This document shows positions 34,741-43,157 of a DNA stretch of 64,000 nucleotides, one piece after another (positions within the stretch are counted from its first letter, which is position 1; each line of letters opens with the position of its first letter). The notes beneath the pieces are model-generated. The model was not told the origin of the DNA, searched no databases, and saw only the letters and a program-made list of their open reading frames with translations. Source of the stretch: Tsukamurella sp. 1534 (GTDB lineage: Bacteria > Actinomycetota > Actinomycetes > Mycobacteriales > Mycobacteriaceae); contig NZ_HE997628.1 of NCBI RefSeq assembly GCF_000312385.1, forward strand, positions 640,843 through 704,842. The letters are read 5' to 3'. The position numbers were made by a program, and so were the translations under genes.

Positions 34741-35855
34741 TGGCGACGATCGAGCTCACCGAAGTCGCGAAGCGCTTCGGGAAGACGACGGCGGTGGACG
34801 GCGTCACCGCGTCGATCGGGAACGGGGAGTTCTTCGTGATCCTCGGCCCCTCCGGCGCGGGGAAGACGACCACCCTCAAGTCGATCGCCGGACTGGTCGA
34901 CGTGGACGGCGGCAGCGTACGGATCGGCGGGGTCGACATGACCCTGGCCGAGCCGTACCACCGGAACGTGGCGATGGCCTTCGAGAGTTACGCCCTGTAC
35001 CCGCAGAAGACGGTGAGCGAGAACCTCGCCTCGCCGCTCCGCTCGGGGCGCACGGGCACGTACTCGAGACAGGAGCAGGAGGAACGGATCCGGCAGGTGA
35101 CCACCACACTGGGGATCGAGCACCTGCTCAGGCGCTTCCCGCGCGAGCTGTCGAACGGCCAGCGCCAGCGGGTGGCGCTCGGCCGGGTGCTGGTGCGCCC
35201 GGCGGACGTGTACCTGCTCGACGAGCCGCTCAGTCACCTCGACGCCAAGCTGCGCGCCGAGATGCGAGCCGAGCTGAGGCAGTTGGGCGCGGTATCGGAC
35301 ACGACCACGGTGTACGTCACCCACGACTACCAGGAGGCGCTCTCCCTGGGAGACCGGATCGCGGTGATGCGCGACGGGCGGTTCGTCCACGTGGGCACGC
35401 CGGAGGAGGTGTGGCACCGCCCGGCCGACACGTTCGTCGCGCGCTCGCTCGGCCAGCCGGAGATGAATCTCGTCGACGCCGTGGTGGGTGCGGGCCGGAT
35501 CTCGTTCGGCCGGGCGGGAGCGACGGTTCCGACGCCCGCCGGGCTGCGCGCGGAGCCCGGACGCCCGGTCAGACTCGGCCTGCGGCCGTGTGACCTGCAC
35601 GTGGACACCGATGACGCGGACGCGGGGATTCCCGCGACGATCACCCAGATCGAGCGGCTCGGCCGCGACGTGGAGCTGGCCGTCGACGTGGGCGGCGTCG
35701 AGCTGATCGTGCTGGCATCCGCCCGGCGGGGGCTGGCCGAGGGCGACCGCGTGGCGCTGACGGTCGCCGCCACCGATGTGCACGTCTTCGAGGCGGGCGA
35801 CGGAGATACCCCGCGCCTGGAACAGGCCGGCCGCACCGAGGAGGAATCACGATGA
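34740..35855 (+). CDS. Tetritol ABC transporter ATPase 1 (variant Q-loop)
   Basis: A 371-residue ATPase with Walker A (GPSGAGKTT), Walker B (DVYLLDEP), switch His (VYVTHDYQEA) and a MalK-type C-terminal domain. Two catalytic motifs are unusual: the Q-loop reads FESYALYP where FQNYALYP is standard, so Gln is Glu, and the signature reads LSNGQ where LSGGQ is standard. A second, different ATPase follows with a 4-base overlap (ATGA), so the transporter probably uses an ATPase heterodimer. The start ATG overlaps the permease stop. Confidence 0.9.
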   Translation: MATIELTEVAKRFGKTTAVDGVTASIGNGEFFVILGPSGAGKTTTLKSIAGLVDVDGGSVRIGGVDMTLAEPYHRNVAMAFESYALYPQKTVSENLASPLRSGRTGTYSRQEQEERIRQVTTTLGIEHLLRRFPRELSNGQRQRVALGRVLVRPADVYLLDEPLSHLDAKLRAEMRAELRQLGAVSDTTTVYVTHDYQEALSLGDRIAVMRDGRFVHVGTPEEVWHRPADTFVARSLGQPEMNLVDAVVGAGRISFGRAGATVPTPAGLRAEPGRPVRLGLRPCDLHVDTDDADAGIPATITQIERLGRDVELAVDVGGVELIVLASARRGLAEGDRVALTVAATDVHVFEAGDGDTPRLEQAGRTEEESR

Positions 35856-36973
35856 CAGAAGCCACGACGGCACCGTCCCGCGGCGCGCGCGGGCTCACCC
35901 TCACGGACCTCGTGAAGACCTACTCCGCCCGCGGCCGAGAGGAGTTCCAGGCCGTCAAGGGGATCGATCTCGACGTCCGGCCGGGAGAGCTGGTCGCGCT
36001 GCTCGGTCCGTCCGGCTGCGGCAAGACGACCACGCTCCGCATGATCGCCGGCCTCGAGACGGTCACCAGCGGTTCGATCCGGATCGGCGATACCGAGGTG
36101 TCGCAGATGCCGGCCGCCAAGCGCGGCATCGGCGTCGGGTTCGAGAGCTACGCGCTCTACCCGCCGCTGGACGTGCGTGAGAACCTGCTGTACGGCCTCA
36201 AGGCGCGCAAGGTTTCCGGTGCCGAGCAAATGGTGGATTCGATCACCGCTCGGTTGGAGATGGAGGACCTCCTGCCGCTGCGCCCGGCAGGACTGTCCAG
36301 CGGCCAGAAGCAGCGCGTCGCCCTCGCGAGGGCACTGGTGCGTAATCCACCTGTGCTCCTCCTGGATGAGCCGCTCAGCCACCTCGATGCATCGGCACGG
36401 AACCGGGTGCGCCGCGAACTCAAGGCGCTGCAGCGCGAATTCGGGTACACGACGATCGTCGTCACGCACGACCAGGTGGAGGCGTTGTCCCTCGCGGACC
36501 GGCTCGCAGTGATGAATCAGGGTGTCGTGCAACAGTTCGGCACGCCCGACGAGGTCTTCGACGACCCGGAGAACCTGTTCGTCGCGGAGTTCGTCGGCGA
36601 GCCGAAGATCAACGTGATCGCCGGCGCGGCGGGAGACGGCGGAGCGGCCGTGCGGATCGGCGACGGCGGATCGTTCGCGACGTCGGTACGCGGGTCGCTC
36701 GGCGCGGAGGCGACCGTCACCGTCGGCCTGCGTCCGCAGGATTGTGCGCTCGTCGCGGACGACGGCGCCGACGGCGTGCGTTGCCGCGTGACCTATTTCG
36801 AGCACCTGCTGGAGTACGGGCTGGCGACCGTCGCGGTTCCCGGCGTCGCCGATCCCGTCGTGGTCGTGACCCCGGCCCAGGACCGGTTCGAGCCCGGTGA
36901 CGACGCCGTCGTCACCGCGCCCCCGGAACGGGTGTACCTGTTCGATGCCGAGACCGGAGGGAGACTCCGATGA
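35852..36973 (+). CDS. Tetritol ABC transporter ATPase 2 (variant Q-loop)
   Basis: A 373-residue ATPase with Walker A (GPSGCGKTT), Walker B (PVLLLDEP), signature LSSGQKQRVALARA and switch His (IVVTHDQVEAL). As in ATPase 1 the Q-loop carries Glu (FESYALYP) where Gln is usual. The two proteins are not a recent duplication, so the shared substitution is likely conserved for a reason. The C-terminal regulatory domain is of MalK type. It overlaps both neighbours by four bases and belongs to the eltD operon. Confidence 0.9.
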   Translation: MTEATTAPSRGARGLTLTDLVKTYSARGREEFQAVKGIDLDVRPGELVALLGPSGCGKTTTLRMIAGLETVTSGSIRIGDTEVSQMPAAKRGIGVGFESYALYPPLDVRENLLYGLKARKVSGAEQMVDSITARLEMEDLLPLRPAGLSSGQKQRVALARALVRNPPVLLLDEPLSHLDASARNRVRRELKALQREFGYTTIVVTHDQVEALSLADRLAVMNQGVVQQFGTPDEVFDDPENLFVAEFVGEPKINVIAGAAGDGGAAVRIGDGGSFATSVRGSLGAEATVTVGLRPQDCALVADDGADGVRCRVTYFEHLLEYGLATVAVPGVADPVVVVTPAQDRFEPGDDAVVTAPPERVYLFDAETGGRLR

Positions 36974-38706
36974 CCAAGCTGTACAACGATCCGGCCCGGT
37001 TCACCGAGGACGCGCTGGCCGGATTCCTCGATGCGCACGCGGAGCGCGTGGTCGGGGTGGACGGCGGCGTGGTCCGTGCCACCACGACACCGCCGGGAAA
37101 GGTCGCCGTCGTGGTCGGGGGAGGTTCGGGCCACTACCCGGCGTTCTGCGGTGTGGTGGGGACCGGATTCGCCGACGGAGCCGTGGTGGGGAACGTGTTC
37201 ACCTCGCCGTCCGCCCGCGAGGCGGAATCGGTCGCTCGGGCAGCGCACGGTGACGCCGGCGTGCTGCTCACCACCGGGAACTACGCGGGGGACGTCATGA
37301 ACTTCACCCTCGCGGTCGATCATCTCCGCCGCGACGGGATCGAGGCCGAGTACTTCGCCGTCACCGATGACGTGGCCTCCGCGCCCCGGGGCGAAGAGAC
37401 CCGGCGCCGCGGCATCGCAGGCGATTTCACCGTCTTCAAGTGCGCGTCGGCGGCAGCGGAGTCGGGGATGGACCTCGCGGAGGTGGTCCGCGTGGCCCGC
37501 GCCGCCAACGACGCCACGCGAACCCTCGGCGTCGCCTTCGACGGCTGCACCATGCCCGGCGCGGACACGCCTCTGTTCAGCGTTCGGCCGGGTTCGATGG
37601 GCGTCGGCCTCGGGATCCACGGCGAGCCGGGGATCGCGGACAAACCGATGACGTCGGCGGCCGAGCTGGCAGGGCTCCTCGTCGACGGTGTGCTGGAGGA
37701 CAGGCCCGGTGTGCCGCCCGGGAGAGTCGCGGTGATCCTCAACGGCCTGGGACGGACCAAGTACGAGGAACTGTTCGCGGTGTGGGCCGAAGCCTCGAAG
37801 CTGTTGCGGGAGCGGGGGTACACCGTCGTCGAGCCCGAAGTCGGCGAGTTGGTGACCAGCCTCGACATGGCGGGATGCTCGCTCACGGTGATGTGGCTCG
37901 ACGACGAGTTGGAACGATTCTGGCGCGCCGCCGCGGACGCCCCCGCGTACCGCAAGGGAGCCGTCGATCGTGCCGGCGCGCGACGGTCCGCCCGCGACGC
38001 AGCGGCCCCGGCGGAGGTCGCGGCCGGAGGGGCGGGGACGGAGGCCGACGAGGCCGGGGCGGCGGCCGGGACGGACGCCTCGTCGGTTCTCGCGGAGCTC
38101 GCGGACCTGCTCGCGGAGCGCGAGAACGAGCTCGGCCGGATCGACGCGGTGGCGGGCGACGGCGACCACGGCCGGGGCATGGCGAAGGGATCGGCCGCGG
38201 CGGCCGCGGCGGCGGCGAGCGTCGCGGCGGCGGGGGCCGGACCGGCGTCCGTCCTCTCGGCCGCGGGCCGGGAGTGGGCGGCCCGGGCGGGCGGCACCTC
38301 GGGGGTCCTGTGGGGCGCCATGCTGGAGGCGTTCGGCGGGGAACTCGGCGATGCCGGCACACCCCGCTCACACGAGGTCGCACGTGCGGCGGCCGCGGCA
38401 CTGGACGCCGTCCTGCGGCTCGGTGGTGCCCGGCCCGGGGACAAGACGATGGTCGACGCCCTGTCGCCCTTCGTGACGGAGTTCGAGAGGGACGTCGCCG
38501 GCGGCACCCGGTGGACGACGGCGTGGGCGAACGCCGCGCAGGTCGCCGTCCGAGCCGCGGCGGACACCGCGGCTCTGGTTCCGAAGATCGGCCGTGCGCG
38601 CCCCCTGGCGGAGAAGAGCGTCGGGACCCCCGACGCCGGCGCCGTGTCCCTGGCGTTGTGCCTCGAGACGGTGGGACGCCATTACCAGGAAGGAGAGAGG
38701 CGATGA
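36970..38706 (+). CDS. derK: DhaK-DhaL type ketose kinase, probable D-erythrulose kinase
   Basis: A 578-residue ATP-dependent kinase of the single-chain dihydroxyacetone kinase family. The DhaK domain (1-330) has GGGSGHYPA (50-58), [11 protein letters not shown], and GIHGEPG with H217, the residue that binds the ketose covalently. An Ala/Gly-rich linker (330-372) joins the DhaL domain (373-578) with the nucleotide/Mg motif GDGDHG (396-401). In M. smegmatis the enzyme at this place phosphorylates D-erythrulose to D-erythrulose 4-phosphate; plain dihydroxyacetone kinase activity is the alternative. It is coupled to both neighbours by 4-base overlaps. Confidence 0.85.
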   Translation: MTKLYNDPARFTEDALAGFLDAHAERVVGVDGGVVRATTTPPGKVAVVVGGGSGHYPAFCGVVGTGFADGAVVGNVFTSPSAREAESVARAAHGDAGVLLTTGNYAGDVMNFTLAVDHLRRDGIEAEYFAVTDDVASAPRGEETRRRGIAGDFTVFKCASAAAESGMDLAEVVRVARAANDATRTLGVAFDGCTMPGADTPLFSVRPGSMGVGLGIHGEPGIADKPMTSAAELAGLLVDGVLEDRPGVPPGRVAVILNGLGRTKYEELFAVWAEASKLLRERGYTVVEPEVGELVTSLDMAGCSLTVMWLDDELERFWRAAADAPAYRKGAVDRAGARRSARDAAAPAEVAAGGAGTEADEAGAAAGTDASSVLAELADLLAERENELGRIDAVAGDGDHGRGMAKGSAAAAAAAASVAAAGAGPASVLSAAGREWAARAGGTSGVLWGAMLEAFGGELGDAGTPRSHEVARAAAAALDAVLRLGGARPGDKTMVDALSPFVTEFERDVAGGTRWTTAWANAAQVAVRAAADTAALVPKIGRARPLAEKSVGTPDAGAVSLALCLETVGRHYQEGERR

Positions 38707-39152
38707 GCCTGCGCATCGTGGTGGGCGCGGACGACGCCGGGTACGAGTACAAGGAAGCGCTCAAGCGTGATCTCGAGGCCGATCCGCGGGTCGCGTCGGT
38801 CACCGACGTCGGCGTCGGCGGCGACGAACACACCGCCTACCCGCACGTCGCGGTCGCGGCCGCACGGCTGGTGGTCGACGACGTCGCGGACCGCGCACTC
38901 CTGGTGTGCGGCACCGGGCTCGGCGTGGCGATCGCGGCCAACAAGGTCAAGGGCATCCGCGCGGTCACCGCGCACGACAGCTTCTCAGTGGAACGCGCGA
39001 TCCTGTCGAACGATGCGCAGGTGCTGTGCTTCGGACAGCGCGTCGTGGGCTTGGAACTGGCGCGGCGGCTGGCGCGCGAGTGGCTCGCCTACGAGTTCGA
39101 CCCGCACAGCCCCTCGGCGGAGAAGGTGTGCGCGATCGGCGAGTACGAGTGA
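38703..39152 (+). CDS. derI: RpiB/LacAB-type isomerase, probable D-erythrulose 4-phosphate isomerase
   Basis: A 149-residue sugar-phosphate isomerase of the RpiB fold. Key positions are D10-D11 ([11 protein letters not shown]), C69 in [16 protein letters not shown] (the proton-transfer Cys) and the [14 protein letters not shown] region. As the last gene after the DerK-like kinase it should convert D-erythrulose 4-phosphate to D-erythrose 4-phosphate, which enters the pentose phosphate pathway. Ribose-5-phosphate isomerase B is the alternative reading from fold alone. The start ATG overlaps the kinase stop (ATGA). Confidence 0.85.
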   Translation: MSLRIVVGADDAGYEYKEALKRDLEADPRVASVTDVGVGGDEHTAYPHVAVAAARLVVDDVADRALLVCGTGLGVAIAANKVKGIRAVTAHDSFSVERAILSNDAQVLCFGQRVVGLELARRLAREWLAYEFDPHSPSAEKVCAIGEYE

Positions 39153-39171
39153 AGCCACTACTGTAGGTCGC

Positions 39172-40071
39172 ATGTTGCGGATCGGGCTCACGGGCGGAAT
39201 CGGCGCGGGCAAGTCGACGGTGGCGCGGGAGCTCGCCGCCCTCGGGGCCGTGATCGTGGACGGCGACAAGATCGCCCGCGAGGTGGTGGAGCCGGGCACG
39301 CCCGGACTCGCGGCCCTGGTAGAGGCCTTCGGCGACGGGATCCTCGCCGAGGACGGCAGCCTCAACCGGCCCGCCCTGGCGGCGATCGCCTTCTCCGACG
39401 ACGAGTCCCGTGCCAGGCTCAACGCCATCACCCACCCGCTCGTGGGCGCGCGTTCGCAGGAGCTGATCGTGGCCGCGGGGCCCGATGCCGTGATCGTCCA
39501 GGACATCCCGCTCCTGGTGGAGAACCAGGCGGCTCCGATGTTCCACCTCGTGATCATCGTGTGGGTCGATGCCGAGGAGCGGGTGCGGCGTCTGGTGGAG
39601 TCCCGCGGCATGGCCGAGGAGGACGCCCGGGCACGCATCGCGGCCCAGGCCACCGACGAGCAACGCCGCGCCGTGGCCGATGTCTGGCTCGAGAACACCG
39701 GGACCGAGGAGGAGACCCGCGAGGCCGTCCGCGCCCTGTGGTCCGAGCGCATCGCGCCGTACGCGGCCAACGTCAATTCTCGGCGGGCCGCCGAGGACGC
39801 CCCCGCGGTGCAGGACCGCGCCTACGGGGAGCGCCTCGTGGGCCGGCTCTGGGTCACGCTCGGTGCCGAGGCGACGCGGGTCACGGCCGTCGGCGACACC
39901 GGAGCGGCCGCGGAGGTCGTGCTCGCCGACGGGGTCGCCACCGGCGACGTGGCGGGCCGCCTCGGCGAGGCGGGCTTCGCCCGCGTCGGCGACACCGACG
40001 AGTTCCGGGGCTCCGACCCGGGCCGCGCGGTGACGGTCCGGGTCGCCGCTCAGGGCCCCGCGGGGGCGTAG
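39172..40071 (+). CDS. coaE: Dephospho-CoA kinase with short C-terminal extension
   Basis: Last enzyme of coenzyme A synthesis. Residues 1-200 are a complete CoaE domain: Walker A GGIGAGKST (8-16), DGDKIAREVVEPG, lid and HPLVG region, and the C-terminal helix. Mycobacterial CoaE is about 400 residues with a GrpB-like second domain; here only about 95 residues follow (RAAEDAPAVQDRAYGERLVG onward), so the second domain is strongly shortened or diverged. TACTGT lies seven bases before the ATG without a ribosome site, suggesting leaderless translation. The 3' end overlaps the convergent SWIM gene by 22 bases. Confidence 0.93.
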   Translation: MLRIGLTGGIGAGKSTVARELAALGAVIVDGDKIAREVVEPGTPGLAALVEAFGDGILAEDGSLNRPALAAIAFSDDESRARLNAITHPLVGARSQELIVAAGPDAVIVQDIPLLVENQAAPMFHLVIIVWVDAEERVRRLVESRGMAEEDARARIAAQATDEQRRAVADVWLENTGTEEETREAVRALWSERIAPYAANVNSRRAAEDAPAVQDRAYGERLVGRLWVTLGAEATRVTAVGDTGAAAEVVLADGVATGDVAGRLGEAGFARVGDTDEFRGSDPGRAVTVRVAAQGPAGA

Positions 40072-40610
40072 TAGTCCCGCGCGTGGAGCGCCGCCAGCGG
40101 CGTCCAGCGCGGCACGGGCCGCGCCCGCCCGGCTTCGTCGGCCGGTGCGCCCGAGCCGCCGGCGGATTGGATGGCGAGTGCGGTCACCGGCTCGTGGTCG
40201 ACGAGCGCGGCGAGCGCGTACAGCGCCGCCAGCACGTGCACACAGGCCGTGGACCGGGCCCGGCAGGAGCAGTCGGCCGCCTCCAGCACCGGCGCGGGGC
40301 GCAGTCCCGCGGCGACGAGCGCCGCGTGCGTCGCATCGTCGGGTTCGTGCCGATTGCCCAGCGTCGCCCGCAGGGCCGTCGCCGTGGCGGGGGCCATGGC
40401 GGCGAACTCCAGGTGTGCGAGCGATGCCAGGCTGCCGCTGTGGACGCGGGCCGTCACCTGCCGGCCGTCGGTCTCGAGGGCCACGCCGCCGTTGCGCGCG
40501 ATCATCCGGGCGCGGGGCGCCGCGGTGTTGGGGCGGCTCGCCGTGACCGGCTCGGCGATCCGGACCAGGTCGAACCCCCATGCGGTGAACCCGAATCGAG
40601 GTGTGGTCAT
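40050..40610 (-). CDS. SWIM zinc-finger protein
   Basis: A 186-residue protein with one SWIM zinc finger in its C-terminal half: DCSCRARSTACVHVLAAL fits the CxC-xn-CxH pattern. SWIM proteins of this size are usually encoded next to SNF2-type helicases, as here, and probably help them bind DNA or a partner. The ATG overlaps the helicase stop (ATGA), so the two are coupled. The rest of the protein is Ala-rich with no recognised domain. Confidence 0.82.
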   Translation of the reverse strand: MTTPRFGFTAWGFDLVRIAEPVTASRPNTAAPRARMIARNGGVALETDGRQVTARVHSGSLASLAHLEFAAMAPATATALRATLGNRHEPDDATHAALVAAGLRPAPVLEAADCSCRARSTACVHVLAALYALAALVDHEPVTALAIQSAGGSGAPADEAGRARPVPRWTPLAALHARDYYAPAGP

Positions 40611-42400
40611 GCTTCCTCCCGGTTGCGGCGTAGGACGTCGAGCAGGCGGTCGTCCGCGAGCGAGGCCAGTTCGGAGACGATGGACCGGTCGTCCGCGTGC
40701 ACGCCCAGAAGCGCTTTCCGGCGGTGCATCCCGTCGATGTGCTCCTCCAGCGTGGTGGCCGTCGTCAGCGTGGTCACCGTGACCGGCCGGTCCTGCCCGA
40801 TGCGGTGCGCGCGGTCCGTAGCCTGCGCCTCCACCGCGGGGTTCCACCAGCGGTCGAAGTGCAGCACGTCGCACGCGCGGGTCAGGGTGAGCCCGGCGCC
40901 GCCTGCTTTGAGGCTCATCACGAGCACCCCCGGCCCCTCACCGGATTGGAATCCGTCCGCGATCGCCGCCCGTTCCTCAGTCGACAGTCCGCCGTGGAAG
41001 AACGGCACCTCCTCGCCGGCCGCGGCGGAAGCGGCGCGGGCCAGCAGCGCACCCGTGTCCCGGTACTGCGTGAACACCAGCGTCGGTCGGTCCGAGGCGA
41101 TGTTCGCCTCCAGGATCTCCATCGCCACGTCGAGCTTGCCCGACCGCCCGGGTTCGCCGGCGGGCGGAACGCCGGTGGGCAGCGCGGGGTGATTGCAGAT
41201 CTGCTTGAGCGAGGTCAGAACCGCGAGTAGGCGCCCGTGGCGCGCGACTCCGGTCCCGAAGCCGTCGTCGGCGGCGCGCGCCAGGCACGCGTCGTAGGCC
41301 CGGGCCTGCTCGTCGGTGAGGTCGCAGAGCACCGGATTGTCGATCTTGGGCGGCAGGGCTCCGGCGGCGCGTTCCTTGGTGCGGGCGAGCATCACCGGGG
41401 CCACGGCCGCGCGGAGCCGGCGGAGGGCGCCGTCGTCCCCCGCGGCGACGGCCTTGGTGAAGCGCCGCCGGAACACCGCCCGGACGGGGAACATCGCCGG
41501 GGCGACGACGCGCAGGATCGACCAGAGGTCGTCGAGCGTGTTCTCGATGGGCGTGCCCGTCAGGGCGATCCGCGCCCGGGCGTCCAGCTCCCGCGCCGCG
41601 CGCGACACCTGGGTCCGAGGGTTCTTCAGCGTGTGCGCCTCGTCGAACACCACCGCGCCCCAGCGCTTCTCCGCGAGTTGCGCGCCCGAGAGGCGGAGCC
41701 GCGCGTAGGAGATCACGGTGATCTCGCCGGCCAGTGCCGGTGCGAATCGCGCGATCTCACGCCGCCAATTGGTGACCAGGCTGGTGGGGCAGACCACGAG
41801 GTGGGGGCCGGGGTCGAGGAGGGACAGTGCCGCGACCGCCTGCATCGTTTTGCCCAGCCCCATCTCGTCGGCGAGGAGTGCGCCGCCGTGATCCTCGACG
41901 GCGCGCAGCAGCCAGGCGACCCCCGCGAGCTGGTAGGGGCGGAGCGTCCCGTCGATGGTGTCGCCGAGCGGCCCCGCCAGGGCCGCCGCGTCCGAGAACG
42001 CCCGGGCGGCGTACTCGGGTGAGGTGACGGCCGTCGCCGTGGGGTCGGGTTCGGCGTGTGCGGCGATGGGCAGCGGACCGTCGGCGCCGGGGGAGGAGAC
42101 CCGCTCGGCCCAGGCGGCGTGCGACGCCGACGGACGGGCGGCGGCGGGCAGCGCCGTGATGTCGACGACGTCGCAGCGCACGTCCCGGACTGCGAGCGCA
42201 CCGTCGACGGGGACGGCGAGCGGTACCGCGGTCGTGCGGGCGGGGGTGTCGAGGTCGTGCGACGACCACAGGGCGAACTGGTGGAGATCGGAGAGGTAGG
42301 TGACTTCGAGGCTCAGCGGGGTGTCCTTCGGGCCGATCCGATTTAAGATACGTTGTACGGAGTACTCGAACAGTATACACAGTACGGAGAAAATCGCCAT
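40607..42400 (-). CDS. SNF2/DEAD-like helicase
   Basis: A superfamily 2 DNA translocase of the SNF2 family. Helicase motifs are complete: I (ADEMGLGKTMQA), Ia (VVCPTSLVTNWRREI), II (VFDEAHTLKNP), III (LTGTPIEN), V (LKAGGAGLTL) and VI (DRAHRIGQDRPV). The role is likely chromosome remodelling or repair together with the SWIM partner. The start is unclear. The ATG used here shares the CATG of the divergent TetR start, and the first 25 residues look unlike protein. A TATACT -10 box (42377-42372) inside them suggests a start downstream, possibly a CTG at 42316 with AAGGA seven bases ahead. Confidence 0.88.
   Translation of the reverse strand: MAIFSVLCILFEYSVQRILNRIGPKDTPLSLEVTYLSDLHQFALWSSHDLDTPARTTAVPLAVPVDGALAVRDVRCDVVDITALPAAARPSASHAAWAERVSSPGADGPLPIAAHAEPDPTATAVTSPEYAARAFSDAAALAGPLGDTIDGTLRPYQLAGVAWLLRAVEDHGGALLADEMGLGKTMQAVAALSLLDPGPHLVVCPTSLVTNWRREIARFAPALAGEITVISYARLRLSGAQLAEKRWGAVVFDEAHTLKNPRTQVSRAARELDARARIALTGTPIENTLDDLWSILRVVAPAMFPVRAVFRRRFTKAVAAGDDGALRRLRAAVAPVMLARTKERAAGALPPKIDNPVLCDLTDEQARAYDACLARAADDGFGTGVARHGRLLAVLTSLKQICNHPALPTGVPPAGEPGRSGKLDVAMEILEANIASDRPTLVFTQYRDTGALLARAASAAAGEEVPFFHGGLSTEERAAIADGFQSGEGPGVLVMSLKAGGAGLTLTRACDVLHFDRWWNPAVEAQATDRAHRIGQDRPVTVTTLTTATTLEEHIDGMHRRKALLGVHADDRSIVSELASLADDRLLDVLRRNREEA
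42355..42389. promoter_or_regulatory. Candidate TetR operator and promoter region between helicase and TetR genes
   Basis: An AT-richer stretch with the direct repeat GTACGGAG (42355-42362 and 42382-42389), the palindrome GTACGGAGTAC (42355-42365) and GTATAC between them. On the minus strand TATACT (42377-42372) looks like a -10 box for the helicase. TAAGAT (42344-42349) could serve the TetR gene. A regulator bound here could control both directions. Confidence 0.5.
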
Positions 42401-43157
42401 GACTCCCGATGACGAGGCGCGCGCCCTGGTCCGCCTGCTCTGGCGTGCGGAGACCGGAGGTCCGGCGCTGCCGCGCAAAGGGCCCAAACAACGGCTCACG
42501 GTCGACCGGGTGGTCGCGGCCGCGATCGAACTCGCCGACGCCGAAGGGCTGCCGGCGGTGACGATGCGCGCCCTCGCCGCGCGCCTGGGTGTCGGGCCGA
42601 TGAGCGTGTACACCTACGTGCCGACCCGGGACGTTCTGGTGGCGCTCATGGTCGACGCGGTCGCGGCGGGGCAGCCACCCGTCGTGCGCCTCGCCACGCT
42701 GCGGGACTCCCTCATGGCGGTCGTCCGCGCGCGCCGCGACGAGTACCTCGCGCACACCTGGCTACTCGAAGCGCCGTCCTGGCGCGACGTGCTGGGGCCC
42801 GGGAGGATCGGGCAGTACGAGGCGCAACTCGCGCTGCTGGAGGAGGTGCCGATCGGCGACCTCGAACGCGACTGGCTGATCGTGCTCCTCGAGAGCTTCG
42901 CCGCAGGTGCGGCGCGCAGTTCCGGCGCGCGCGGCGCGGCGTCCCGGCCGATGACCGATGCGCAGTGGTGGGAGGTCGTCGGGCCGGAGATCGCGACCCT
43001 CATGCCGTCCGGGAGGTACCCGCTCGCTGGGCGCGTCGGTTCCGTCGTCGGACAGCACTACAGCGGCCCCGGCGATCCGGATGCCGGCTTCGAACTGGGC
43101 CTCATGGTGCTGCTCGACGGGCTGGAATCGAGGATTCCGGGCCTCAGCGCCAGCTGA
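42399..43157 (+). CDS. TetR-family regulator
   Basis: A 252-residue repressor-type regulator. The HTH lies at about 30-75 (TVDRVVAAAIELADAEGLPA, then MRALAARLGVGPMSVYTYVP); the C-terminal domain is all-helical and of the TetR C-terminal class (about 95-245). GGAG nine bases before the ATG supports the start. It is divergent from the SNF2 helicase and its start codon overlaps the longest helicase frame. Ligand and targets are unknown. It overlaps the convergent DUF402 gene by 14 bases. Confidence 0.88.
   Translation: MTPDDEARALVRLLWRAETGGPALPRKGPKQRLTVDRVVAAAIELADAEGLPAVTMRALAARLGVGPMSVYTYVPTRDVLVALMVDAVAAGQPPVVRLATLRDSLMAVVRARRDEYLAHTWLLEAPSWRDVLGPGRIGQYEAQLALLEEVPIGDLERDWLIVLLESFAAGAARSSGARGAASRPMTDAQWWEVVGPEIATLMPSGRYPLAGRVGSVVGQHYSGPGDPDAGFELGLMVLLDGLESRIPGLSAS

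Noticed and set aside
16130-39152. Mobile element carrying the sugar genes
   Set aside because: I saw no integrase, transposase, flanking direct repeats or tRNA gene at either edge, so there is no evidence for a defined mobile unit.
42300-42398. N-terminal extension of the TetR regulator
   Set aside because: The upstream residues run through the operator repeats and resemble no TetR N terminus; the ATG at 42399 with GGAG fits better.
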